A stretch of 64,000 nucleotides of DNA from Daucus carota subsp. sativus (taxonomy: Eukaryota; Streptophyta; Magnoliopsida; Apiales; Apiaceae): positions 54,494,380-54,558,379 of the forward strand of contig NC_030383.2 in assembly GCF_001625215.2 (NCBI RefSeq). The letters run 5' to 3'. Of this stretch, positions 48,396-60,216 are shown piece after piece. The notes beneath the pieces were generated by a model. It worked only from the letters and a program-made list of their open reading frames with translations. It searched no databases and was not told where the DNA came from. The first letter of the stretch is position 1. Each line of letters opens with the position of its first letter. The position numbers were made by a program, and so were the translations under genes.

Positions 48396-48875
48396 TCTAT
48401 ACTATACTATAATAAGCCAACATAGGTTTAATTTGTAGTCGTACAAAATTTTGGTTTGGTCATCTCCTTTATAACTACAATATAATAAGCCAACATAGGT
48501 TTAATTTGTAGTCGTACAAAATTTTGGTTTGGTCATCTCCTTTATAACTACAAGTCGGTCACATGTAGACTTCTCTTACTCTTACAATATTAAAGAGTTT
48601 TATACCGTTCAAATTACAAACACGTGTGATGTAATACAAGATAAAAAAACTCCATCATTATTCTTTTAAATATAATTTATATATTATTTATATACTATAT
48701 TATAATAAACCGATATTAGTATAATTCGTAGTCGTCCAAAAAAATGTAACCAGTTGGTAAATATAATCTGGTTAAATCTAATTCATTAATACTAAAATAT
48801 TAATAAGATGATGTTAAAATTTAAATTATAATTAATAAATTACGAATTCTATACCTTCCCGTGCTTCACACGTAA
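48396..48875 (+). mobile_element. Helitron copy with decayed 3' end
   Basis: It starts TCTATACTATACTATAATAA after A. It contains a 73-bp tandem duplication (48411-48483 and 48484-48556) absent from the sister copy at 49303. The 3' region TACCTTCCCGTGCTTCACACG still shows the hairpin left arm, but the right arm and CTAG end are lost into a poly(A)-like run. Confidence 0.75.
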
Positions 48876-49124
48876 AAAAAAAAAATTTGGATAAAATTTG
48901 GATAGCATAGTTAAAATGGGTTGGAGTTGAGCATCCACCTAAACAAAATTCTTTTAAAAGTATGCGCACGTAAAACTCTTTTACGTAACTGACTTCCGTT
49001 AATAAATGTATTATCATCTACCTACAAATAAGTTTTAGTAGGTAAAAATCCTATTTTAACTACCAATATATATTGGTAGCTAAGTTATTGGTAGGTAAAC
49101 GTTAAATATCCTGCTTGATTTCTC

Positions 49125-49302
49125 CCCCTTAATCAGCAAAAAGGTTATCCACAGCAGTCTGATTCTGAGTAGCATCTGAGGAGCCGGAGGCAACAGCAGC
49201 AGAAATCTCCGGAGGTGGAGTAGACAGTTCCTTAGCTACAGTCTGATCAGCTTCCTTATCAGCCTCTAGCAGTCTTGGCAGCTCGAACAGCGGACTTGGC
49301 TT
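49125..49302 (-). pseudogene. Short retroelement-like coding fragment
   Basis: On the minus strand an open stretch reads KPSPLFELPRLLEADKEADQ, then ELSTPPPEISAAVASG...DNLFAD, then stop, followed by AAGGGGGAGAAATCAAGC. The Ala/Ser/Pro-rich tail followed by a purine-rich AAGGGGGAGA suggests the end of a copia-type polyprotein near its polypurine tract. I cannot name it with confidence. It lies between the two Helitron copies. Confidence 0.35.
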
Positions 49303-49719
49303 TCTATACTATAATATAATAAGCCAACATAGGTTTAATTTGTAGTCGTACAAAATTTTGGTTTGGTCATTTCCTTTATAACTGCAAGTCGGTCACATGT
49401 AGACTTCTCTTACTCTTACAATATTAAAGAGTTTTATACTGTTCAAATTACAAACACGTGTGATACAATACAAGATAAAAAAACTCCATCATTATTCTTT
49501 TAAATATAATTTATATATTATTTATATACTATATTATAATAAACCGATATTAGCATAATTCGTAGTCGTCCAAAAAAATGTAATCAGTTGGTAAATATAA
49601 TCTGGTTAAATCTAATTGATTAATACTAAAATATTAATAAGATGATGTTAAAATTTAAATTATAATTAATAAATTACGAATTCTATACCCGCCCGTGCTT
49701 CGCACGGGTTAAAGGCTAG
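49303..49719 (+). mobile_element. Short Helitron (417 bp) with intact 3' end
   Basis: The 5' end is TCTATACTATAATATAATAA. The 3' end has the hairpin CCCGTGCTTCGCACGGG followed by TTAAAGGCTAG and then T. It is nearly identical to 48396-48875 apart from scattered substitutions and the missing 73-bp duplication. The left neighbour is T rather than the expected A, so the 5' boundary is less sure than the 3' one. Confidence 0.82.
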
Positions 49720-50150
49720 TATATATAATAAAAATAATCAAGGCAGGTATTATAAGTTTTGGTGTGCCGCTCTCAAATATATTATGTCAAAGATCTTATT
49801 ACACTCGTCATTCTTATTTAATGTTTTAATATATGCACTAATTTTATCATAAATATTCACAAAATTAATTTTGAAAACCGCAAGAGTAATAGTCAAATTA
49901 GTTGTATTTGTATAAGGTTATTCTCAATAGCAATACTAAAATTAGTTGGATAATAAAAACGGAAGATAATTTAGTGAGCTAATATATCATATAACATTAA
50001 TAATGTAATTTTATTTAATAAAATGATATTAATACTGGTCTTGAGGATGCTCTACTAGTATGAATGTTGAATCTAATCATTTTCATCGTTTTATTTTTAA
50101 GAATACAAAATCCATTATTATAAAAAATTATAAAATAAATGGTCGGTCAA

Positions 50151-50156
<6 letters not shown>

Positions 50157-50204
<48 letters not shown>
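50157..50204. repeat. (AT)n microsatellite
   Basis: About 24 AT dinucleotides, immediately left of a Helitron end. Confidence 0.9.
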
Positions 50205-50206
<2 letters not shown>

Positions 50207-50221
50207 ATCTTTTAATTATAA

Positions 50222-50255
50222 CTAGTTTATAACACGTGCAATGCACGAGAGCCTT
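50222..50255 (-). mobile_element. Helitron 3' terminus (minus strand)
   Basis: Read on the minus strand, the hairpin CTCGTGCATTGCACG(T)G is followed by TTATAAACTAG and then T (the complement of A at 50221). It marks an element extending to the right; the 5' end was not found. Confidence 0.65.
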
Positions 50256-53200
50256 TTAATAATTTTAATAATTTTTAACTTTAATATATTTAAAATATCA
50301 AAAAAATTTATTTATCAATAATAAATTATAATTTTTAGTTAAATAAAAAATATAAAATTATTTTGTTTTAAGTCAGAGCTCTTGTGATGTATTGAACTTT
50401 TGTCTGATCCTTTATTCACGTCTTATTTTTGACTTGTTTAGTGGCATTGTTGTATTGTTAGCGATAGCTTTTATTACGGTTCATTTTATTACGGTTCATT
50501 ATTGATATTGTTATTGTTGTGCATCTTTGATATATTGTTCATCGAATTGTACACTTGTTTTCACCTATCTAACACATTCGTATTTTGATATTAACAAAAT
50601 TATATATAATAATTTTTATAAAAATGAGAGGAAAAGTTGATGAGCTTGTGGTTTATGTTCAAGATCTTATTCATATTTATGTTTGGAAGATTTTGGTGTT
50701 GTAGCGAAAGTTTAAAATTAATCCTGCTTTGTATAATATTTTTCGTTGAGTTGTATTTGTATGAGAGAATTTTATATGGAATATCAATTTTTATTCTTCA
50801 CGTCTTTCTCTTAATTTAATTTTTTGATATATATTCGTATGACATGGTTTTATATATTTGACAAAAAAATTTATTAGATTATATTTACAAATGTGTTCTA
50901 TATTATAACTATGATATCTATGTAATTTATTTGTTTTTCTAAAAATTTATATGGTTCTAGAATTAAAATATAATTTGTTAATTTGTTTTGGATTTAGAAA
51001 AATAATCATAAACATGCAAGTAAAAAAACAGAAACATCCGGTACTACACTTGTAATTTCATCTATAATCACACTTATAATCATATTCCTCTTTTATAGAG
51101 TTTTATTGCCAATATCTTCCTATTTTTTTCCCATTTTGCCAAGTTAAACATTTCTCCGTATGTCCAGTGAATTAATAATTTCTTTCAAACATATCTTTTA
51201 TTTATTTATTACGTGGGGATTAAATTTGTCTTATTATCTTTAATATTTTGAAAAATAATATATGTTTTTTAAGCATATATATTAAATGAATTAATTTTGT
51301 AATAGTATGATTTATATGCTTCTAGAATTAAAATTGTTGGGTAATATTTGATTTGGATATAAAAAGGAAATCATAAACATGTGAAAAACATAATTTGTTT
51401 TGGATTAGGAAAAAAATCATAAAAATGCAAGTGGGTGGATATCAGTTAACTTATATATTTTTTTCGAATCTAACGATACTTATTTATTTTGTATTTGAAC
51501 CAACTTATTATATATAAGTATATAATAATATAGCATAGATACAATTTATTTTGCTAAATTTAATAATTATTACAAATTTACAAGGAATTTAGAAAGACGA
51601 TCTCAGAAGGGAAGGTGATAATAAATCAATTAAGTTGAAGATGACTAGCTACTGACATTCTCCGAAATAATGTTCACCATTTTTTCACCAACCAAAGATG
51701 CTATGGAACAAAGTTGTCTTTCCAAATTTACAATGCACCAGAACGGACCACAAATATCAAGCTTAGTGGGCAACAGAAATTGATTCTCGATCGACATGGG
51801 TTTGCTACGTGTTATGGTCCATGATATGGAAAACTTTGTAGTTTATATCTTTACGAGAATGCCCACGCCCTAAGTGCACGTTGTTTTGTTTTGTCCAAAT
51901 TTAAATTAAAAAAATTGCAATCATAAAAGATAGGGTTTAAGCAAGACACTAATTCATTCACTTGACATAAGTGATCAAATCGACGGGATCAAATATGTTC
52001 TTTTATTTTGTAAACATGCTTTGCCAAATTTGATTTCACAATCTCGTTATAATTGCTTGAATTCGTTTTCCGCTCGATTCCATGCAGAGATTGAAAGAGA
52101 TGTATGCAGACTGAGAGCCAAAACAAGTATAAATACTAGTGAAGTAATTTGTTTTTCCAGGGTCTGGAATACAAGAAAACATAAGATGGCCCATACATAC
52201 GCTCACCCTAGCTAGAGTGAAAAGCTATACGGAACAAGATGGCAAAGTGAGGGGTGGGGCTGAGTTTTGAGTGTCGTTTGGTGCTGATTGAGGTGTCGTA
52301 TTGTGAAATCTCTCCTAATTGCATCCATGCATGTGACCCTTTTAAATCCATTTGCTAGCTGGAAAAGAAAACAACAGGTGAGCCAGTCCCCTTTATTTCA
52401 TTATTTTCTCTTTCGCTACCTGCTGCTTCTTGCTGGATTGCAAGAACCTTGGACTCTCTTTATCTATAATCTGGATCTCACCTACTATGGTTCATGATTA
52501 ATTAACCCGATTAATAGTAATTGGAAGCTCGAATTCGTATATTGTTGTTTGGATTACTAATTTTGTGACATGAGATAGAAATTCCAGTTTCACTTAAAAG
52601 ATATATAGTAATCATTTTTCACATCCATTCCATACTCATCATTCTCGATTCTCATTCTCACTCACACTCACGATCCAAACTCCCACTAAAACTATCCATT
52701 CACTTGCCCCTCAATGCTTGCTTAATTACTAGTTCATGCAACTTCGGAAATATTAATAAGCGATCCCGAATACAGGATCGGTTAAGTATACATACTGATC
52801 AAAACATCTAAAACCGACCATGTTTCCCGGTCAGTTTAAAGGTCGAAACCAACCATTTTGATTTTGCCCCGTTTTTGTTAGTGCAATATGATAAATTATG
52901 TAGAACCTCTAGCATTTCTAGACGTGCTAGAGCTAGTATACAATCACAGTGGAATTAAATATAAATCCAAAAATTTTAATCAATGTGCATTAATCTTGAA
53001 ATATGAAAAGATATCCAGCAAGTAGCTTTCAGCTAAACTTCCTTGCTAGATTATTTTCGGAAAGCCCCGTAATTGTTGTCAAGTTTCCTGGTGAAAAAAA
53101 ATGACATAACAGTATTTACTCGGACTTTAAGCAATGTTACAACAAAAATAGAAGGACAAGTTACTAAATTGTTTCACCTTGAAATAAAATGTTGCCTGAA

Positions 53201-53683
53201 AAGAGGAATTGTGGTCCAATCCACGAGGAAAAATCAAATAAAGCAACAGAAGTGCAAGAGAGGTAGATGTATCGGGTCCACCTTGAAATAACATTTCACA
53301 ATATTCATTCATGTAGTCATGTAGTAATATGAGTATAAATACAGGCAAGATTAGTACTCTCTTTGTTCATATACTTGTCTTTCTCAGTGCAAATTTGAAT
53401 TGCTTGGTCCATACAGTTCTTATATTCATCTGTCACATCGAATGTGGTTAATCGAATTATGAATTTCAGGGCCTTCTCGAATTGACAGTCACCGCAACTT
53501 TTCTTAACTCGGTTCTTTCACACGTACTCATTAGTTAATTAAGCCTCAAGCCCTAAATTCATAAATTGCGAAAATTGTGAAAATTTAAATATTCAAGCAC
53601 CAGTGCGTTCATTACTAATACGAAATACCTTTTTCTCGGAAACTAGTAGTTGTTTCTGAGGAGATAACTGTATACACTAAAGT
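50256..53683. other. Gene-poor AT-rich stretch
   Basis: Part of it probably belongs to the Helitron ending at 50222. Open frames (for example 52021-52215 and 53073-53291) carry no recognisable domain. A decayed CACTA-like relic lies near 52760-52882. Confidence 0.45.
52760..52882. mobile_element. Decayed relic related to the CACTA element at 59622
   Basis: It contains GGATCGGTTAAG, AAAACCGACCATG, CCGGTCAG and ends CGTTTTTGTTAGTG, close to the GGTCGGTT/AACCGACC subterminal motif and TTTTCGTAGTG end of the element at 59622-60216. The left end was not identified. Confidence 0.35.
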
Positions 53684-53996
53684 TGCGTTCACTTGGATAG
53701 AATGGAGTGAGTGAGGAGAGAATAGAATGAAAAATTATAATAAAGTTTTATGAAGAAGGAAGAATGTCTGAGACAATAATGACTAAATATGACTGAGTTT
53801 AAATTTTTTATGATGAAGATCGTAAGAAAATATGATGAAGAAATGAAACGAGTATTCCTTCCAAAACAAGATTAGATTTTTAGTTCAACTAATTTGAAAT
53901 GAAAACCATTTACATTTTCTCTGATCGACCCTAGTTAGGGTACAAATTTCATTCAATTAATTCTCTCCTCATTACATTTGATCCAAGTGAACACAG
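53684..53996. mobile_element. hAT-like MITE
   Basis: The ends GCGTTCACTTGGATAGAATG and inverted CTGTGTTCACTTGGATCAAA bracket 313 bp. (T/C)GTGTTCACTTGGAT-type ends occur in plant hAT MITEs. The target duplication could not be defined. Confidence 0.6.
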
Positions 53997-56580
53997 CCTA
54001 TAAGTTACAATATTTATAAGTATTGTATATAAACGTATTTACTTTGAGCTACGGAAAATTCCTAACAAGATAATTAATAATTACGACGGGTATAATTACG
54101 GGAAATTGGCAGCACTAAGGTAGTTGGATGGAGATGAGGTAGGTACCCCGTGAAGAGTCCATTCCAGCACATCCATTATAAGAGTAGTAAGAGGACAAGA
54201 GAAATTGCAAGTGTGAGTGGAAGTTAGCAGACTGAGAGGGTGTGGAAGATGACATGAATAGAATAGCCAAATGGGCAAACAAATGCCAGGTTCTGTCAAA
54301 TTAGTGATGCTCTACCAGATGGGTAACAAGAGCTGGGGAAATTTATATTTATGTACAATAAAGATGAGACATTTGTACTGTACTCTTTGATGTGCACCTT
54401 GGTGATGGACAAAATACCAAATTTATCAACCAACCCTACTCTTTCATATTCAGTTCAGACACTGTCTCTTATTTACCCCACTCATTGTTCTGCATTTTTT
54501 GAACTTTTTTATCAACGAATATTTTACATTTTTGTAAATACAATTTTTTTCAAAAAAAATTATATTCCGGACCCCACTCGGCACCATGGAATGCCTGCAC
54601 TGTTAATGTTCCTCTGATGTTTCACTAGTGTGGACAAAATCTAGCATTATGCACTATGATTATGAGGGGGGTCAAGCAATTACATGCTCAACTTTAGTAT
54701 CATCTCTATGTTTGGATGTAGCAAAGTCTATTTCCAATACCTCTCAATCCTTGTGTTTAACCATTTTTAAATTGTTCATTAGTTCCACCCCAGATGAACA
54801 AATTAATAATAAATCCAACATAATCATGATTAAGACCCTTGCCAGCTTCATCAGCTCCTGCAATTATTTCAGATTAGGTGTACTTACCGCGGTTTTATTA
54901 CCTTTATATTTCAATACTGATTAACCATATGAAAAAGGAGATAAACAGGTTTGGTCATGGTAATGGCACACTGTTGTTGAATCATCTTGAAATCAACTGA
55001 TATCCAACTGGAAATCGATAGGCGAAAGGCATATGAAATAATTCAACTCAGTCATTGTCGAATAAGGACTCTCTGATCGTAACACATGATCATATTCATC
55101 TCAATTTGGCAAATTAAGCAAGAACATGGCCAAACAAAGCACACTGCAGAGAGATGCACAGATGTTAGTATTACTATATATGTCAGGAAATTCGCGATGC
55201 AACGTGAATCATGGATCAGCATTATGTACAGCGGAATCGGAATTAAAAATGCAGGATTATGAATGTATATTGATTACAAACATGCTTATATATGACATTT
55301 GATGATGAATAATAGGGTAAGGTCCCCTACACCATTATGACAATCAAAATTTGAATTTCAGGACTTAAATTCTCCTCTTATCAACTAGGGCTATTGGTCC
55401 AATCTTGAATATTTGATAGCATAGAAAGATATGGGGGAGATGCCAGATTGTGATTGCCTATATACCATCATTTATCATAGTTTCTTCTTGATTACCACTA
55501 TTTTCTTCTTGTAATTCGTCTATGTACAGAGTTCATGATATAGCTAGACAAATGAATTATGGCAATGATAGTTACAGCAGTAGTTGACATCTATTCCCTA
55601 TTCATCTCCAAGAAAATGTTACCAAAAAGTGTTCTCAGTTTTTTTTATCAAATTTACGATATATTATTGTTCAACTCACACTAATGATATGAAATTATCT
55701 CAGTATGCGCACCAACCATCCAATTAAAATTAGACATATGCGTCATTTGAAAACACATGTTGAGGTACATAGCACTATCCCATCTCCATAATCGAGTGCC
55801 CTGTCAAACCAAACCAAACCAAACCAGATTTCCCCAGTGTTTGGGTACGTTGCCTTATATTATTTTATTTATAATTTATCGTGGTTTTTTGACAAGATTT
55901 GAAATTCTGAAAAGCTTAAAAGAGGGAGAGAACAGTATATGTATAGGATATTATGTGGCTAGAGCGTATCTTTGACGAAGAAGATAATCTGGTCAAATGA
56001 GATTGATTAAGGCGTAGAGTTTAGCTGTTAGATCCAATGCTACATATTTTTGTGGATTAATTATAAGATCATATCATTGACACATGAATATAATTAATCA
56101 ACCAGATTAATTGAATGCGTATATATATCTAGAAAGAGCTGAGATCGAACATTGCGTATAAAAGAAGTTGAGAAAAGAAAGTTTAGTGTATGGAGGGAAC
56201 ATGGAAGGGACCACGAGCATTGAATTAGAAAAACAAAACAATAATAATCAAAAAACAATAATACTACCACCACCCAACTTGTTGGGAATTTTTCTAAGGA
56301 GAAGACCCTGCCCCACTAGTACTGATCATTTTTATTTCGAAATTTTAATCAAAAATTCATTTCCCATGTGCCTGGTTTGTTTATTGAATTTCTGGGGTCT
56401 ACAAAATTATCAAATATTCCTGCTCAAATTACTGTTTATATATTTTTTGAATATTATCTCAACAGTGTTGTTAAGGGTCAGCTTCATAGATTATAATTCA
56501 TGTTAGTCAAATTAATTTCCAGCAAATTTTAAAGTGAAATTTCAGTCGTTACACCACTTACATATTTTCTTTTATATTCA
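53997..56580. other. Intergenic, upstream of MIR393
   Basis: No protein gene was recognised; frames such as 54351-54617, 54628-54924 and 56168-56506 lack family features. The right part is expected to contain the MIR393 promoter. Confidence 0.5.
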
Positions 56581-56618
56581 GCAACCTTATTCCACTTTCT
56601 TCTGTCCTCTCTCCATCC

Positions 56619-56663
56619 ATCTCTCTCTCTCTCTCTCCCTCTCCCTCCCTCTCTCTCTCTCTC
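56619..56663 (+). repeat. CT-rich microsatellite in the presumed MIR393 leader
   Basis: Runs of CT interspersed with CCCT lie about 60-110 bp upstream of the hairpin. Pyrimidine-rich tracts near plant transcription starts are common, so this may be in the promoter or 5' part of the primary transcript. Confidence 0.85.
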
Positions 56664-56719
56664 AATAACACACAGTGCGGAGGTTGGAAAGGCTGATGAA
56701 GGCGTTGATGTTGCTGCAA

Positions 56720-56880
56720 CTCAAGGAAGCATCCAAAGGGATCGCATTGATCCTTTCCTACATCATGAATATCTATGTGTGTCTACAAGATATATGTGAA
56801 CCATGTTGATCAGAGTTCATATATGTGTGTGTTGAATTTGGATCATGCTATCCCTTTGGATTCCTCCTTTTGTAGCTTAT
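56720..56880 (+). ncRNA. MIR393: MIR393 precursor
   Basis: The 5' arm at 56732-56753 is exactly the 22-nt miR393 (TCCAAAGGGATCGC... ending GATCC). The 3' arm at 56842-56862 is a miR393* (ATCATGCTATCCC... ending GGATT). Pairing of the arms leaves 2-nt 3' overhangs at both ends, as DCL1 would produce, with few mismatches; pairing extends below through AGGAAGCA / TTCCTCCTTT. The loop is about 88 nt. In land plants miR393 guides cleavage of TIR1/AFB auxin-receptor F-box mRNAs and, as a 22-mer, can trigger secondary siRNAs. The 22-nt length here keeps that potential. The rest of the pri-miRNA extends an unknown distance on both sides. Confidence 0.97.
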
Positions 56881-59621
56881 ATAACTCTTCCAACATGATT
56901 ATCAAACCTAAGCTGCTATATATGCAATCATCTTCAGTTCTGAATCAACTCAAAATTCCATTCCTGCGGCGTCCAAAAGTGAATTATTGGAAGAAGAGAT
57001 AAAATGCAACCACCAAGTAAGTGACAACCACCCTCATCAACACATACAAATTTCTCTTCTCATTTAATTACATTCTGCTAAATTACGGAATATTGCAAAA
57101 CATATTGTTCTGCAAACATGCGCGGCTTGGAGAACATATAAGAGACTCCAAGTCCGATATTAAACGTTTTCCTATATAAATGAATTGCAATAATTTATTA
57201 TATATCAGGATCCGTCTCTGCCTGTGTGTCTGCATATGCATGTGAAATAGCATATTAAAGCAAAATCTTGAACTTGGAGTTGATGTGCCGCACGTTAGAT
57301 CTATTTCCAAGAAGGAGATCAGCTCGAAAAGAGTTCCAAGTGGTCACTCATCGTCATAATATCATAATCATATCATTGTTTTCCTCGAGTAAAGTTTTGG
57401 TGTGTGTGTGTGTTTCCACATAAATCAATTTTAGTTTTTGATTTCGCAAAATTTCTTTACAATCCTTAGAAAATGAACTCCTCTTTCTGTCAGTGGCGCG
57501 ATCAATCGGTTGTTTTGAATGAATGATTATGGTGATGATCGCGGTCTATGTTCTTCTATGGTGCATACATAAAGATGATCATCACTTGAGTGTGTGTGTT
57601 TGTGTGTGGGATAGCACTTGATCTCCCACGGCAAAGTCATGATCAACAGGCAACTTGAAGCGACTTTAGCCAAACCGGTGCGAATGAAACAGTAGAGCAG
57701 TGGCGTTACGTGGAAAGTTGTTTATTCACTCACCATTAGCTAGGTAATTTGCATTTACCCTTCTCTTCTTTCTGTTTTTAACATCACAGCGTTACATATT
57801 TTACATATCAGTACATACTTCCAACAATTCCGTTTTACCTTCGGAAAGTAAAGAAAGAACAATCCACTTTTGCATGTCAACTATTGTCATGAGTACTGTT
57901 AACTACCGATCTTATGCATCCTAAAAATTGCAAGAAATGGTTGGTTGATCCAACCCTACCATGATATATTAGAGGGGGTCTTAATATAATGGAGACTCCA
58001 AATCACATGTTTAAAGACCTTTAATAAGAATCCAAAGCAAGGAATTAAAGATGATAGTTAACAACTTCTTTTGAGCTGCACATTGAGTGTCGCAAAGGCA
58101 AAGGAATCATAAAACATGTGGAGAGAACTAAAAAAGAGCTTTAAACATGGGCTATAGTTTTTGAATAAAGGGGCAACTCTCTCTGGGTGTCTTTATGATC
58201 GATCTCTTGTTTCACATGACCGCAACTTTCAACGACCTCACTCGTGAATTCACAATGTCAAGACTCTCATCACATGGCCAACCTCCCTCCCCCTCATTTC
58301 ATTAAGTGCGTGTTTGGCAAAGGCCACTTTTGGCTTTATTTTATAAAAAGTCAGCTTGTATTTTCCTGACCTGTTTGTGTAAAACATCACAAGCACTTAT
58401 AAAAAGCTGGGAATGTTAACTTTTGTTTCATGAATTTTACTTCTTTCCCAAACAGTTTAATCACTTATAGGTCTTAGTTTACTTCTCACTTCGTGTCCAC
58501 TTCTTTATTTTTATTTCAAGTAGAAAACACTTTTTTTAAAATTATCCAAAAAGCCCCTAAATATGTTCTCTGGGCATTGAAAGAGTTGAGCATCAGTTTA
58601 TAGGGTGACCAAAACAAGGCATCAACTCATTGTTTTTCTAATAATGAAATGCTTCCCCAGATAGGTGTGTGTCTGTACAATGTCCGCATAATGTATAATA
58701 TGCTGGACGCAGACAATAATGTAATGCATTGTAATTTGCTACTATGAAAAAGCACACTGTAATGTACTTGTCCAGAATGAATTAATGAATTTTTCTGTAA
58801 CGTAATTTAGAGCAGAAGTTTTACACTGTTCGATCAGCAGGTGGGAATTTCTTGGTAGCTAGCACGGGTATATGACAGACTGAGAGAGAATGAAGAGCAC
58901 TTGTAGCATACTAGCATCCCTAGAATCTACATTCATTGACAATAGTTCTACAAGAAAATATGCACATAAAAACTGTTCGTTCTCTTTATTTTACCCACTT
59001 TTTTTTTGTTTGTTTTTTTTACCTCGCTATGAATCCTGCTGGGAACTATAAATAAAAACGAGTTTAACAGTATTTTTGGTTAATCACCTCATGAGCTGAA
59101 ATTGATTTTGTTTATTTATGAGAACAAAAACATTTATAATTTTTTTTGATCGAACAAAAACATTTATAGTTAATTATGAGTTCAATTTACATTAAAACTT
59201 TATTAATATAGAATTTACAGGCACAGAAATTACAATCAATCGTGAAAATTTAAAGAAAATTTAAAAGTAATTGACTGTTTATATTGAAAGGTGGCTAAAT
59301 AATAGATGAATATGAACGGAAAGTGATAAAATACATGTTTTTTTTTATAATGATAATGAGATCCTGGCTTAATTCCAACTTATTGGCAAGAATAACGTGT
59401 CTTGATTAATCTAATTAAATTATAATTAATGATAACATTAGCAAGAATAATGGAGAAAACCAGCTATTCACCAAATAATTAATTGATTACTAGTATTGGG
59501 CTAGCAAAAATGTGTATCGATTGTTTTTGTCAGCTAAATTTTTGATTGCAGCACGTTAAAATAATTAAAGTGAAGTAATTAAGAAATAAATATTTTTAAT
59601 ATAATCTTTTCAGTCTGCTAC
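56881..59621. other. Intergenic downstream of MIR393, no gene recognised
   Basis: It contains a short (GT)n run near 57400 and possible hAT-type ends (GTGTTTGGCAAA at about 58312) without a matching partner. No coding region was supported. Confidence 0.5.
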
Positions 59622-60216
59622 CACTACAAGAAAACAGGTCATAACCGACCGATTAAAATCGACCGTCCAATAATCGCAACCCTAAAACTGACCGACAGTC
59701 GCGCGGTCGGTTACCTCGTCAAAGCAACTAAACGACAACGTTCTGTGTGATTTAGCAACATATAAAACCGACCGTGATTATGTGTATGACATGTCACAAG
59801 CATAACCGATCGTTTGCTATGATCGGTTATGTTTTCTGTGAAACAATAACAAAAAATCGTACTGGGCTAAACCCGACCGCACATAACCGACTGTGTGTGA
59901 AGGCTTGACCATGGTCGGTTTTAGCTCTGGTCAACAGAAACTAAAGGAACATAACGGTCGGTTATCAGGTTCTGTTCTGGCGTGGGGTGACACCTGTTGC
60001 CACGTGATGTTAGATGTCAAAATGTGAGATCAAGAATCCAAAGTCGCATAACCGACCACCTATACGGTCGGCTATAATTGTTAAACACAACTAATATGCA
60101 TGACCGACCAGGTTTTAACCGACCACGATTATCGGTCGGTTTTATCTTTATACCCGACTGATATCCGTGATAACCGACCGATAATTGTGATCGGTTTTGG
60201 CCTGTTTTTCGTAGTG
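59622..60216. mobile_element. Non-autonomous CACTA (EnSpm) element, 595 bp
   Basis: It begins CACTACAAGAAAACAGG and ends (inverted) CACTACGAAAAACAGG, the canonical plant CACTA termini. At least fifteen copies of the subterminal motif AACCGACC/GGTCGGTT occur in both orientations throughout. The flanking triplets are TAC and TAT, a near match to the 3-bp target duplication. No transposase is encoded. Confidence 0.92.

Noticed and set aside
54096-54299. Minus-strand frame in a GC-richer stretch, considered as a small gene or another miRNA precursor
   Set aside because: No known miRNA sequence, no convincing hairpin arms and no protein family could be recognised.
56168-56506. 112-codon plus-strand frame upstream of MIR393
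   Set aside because: The composition after the first 40 residues looks like translated AT-rich DNA and no family motif is visible.
58306-58560. Possible hAT-type end GTGCGTGTTTGGCAAAGG
   Set aside because: A partner end with duplication was not found; CCCAAACAG at about 58447 is too weak a match.
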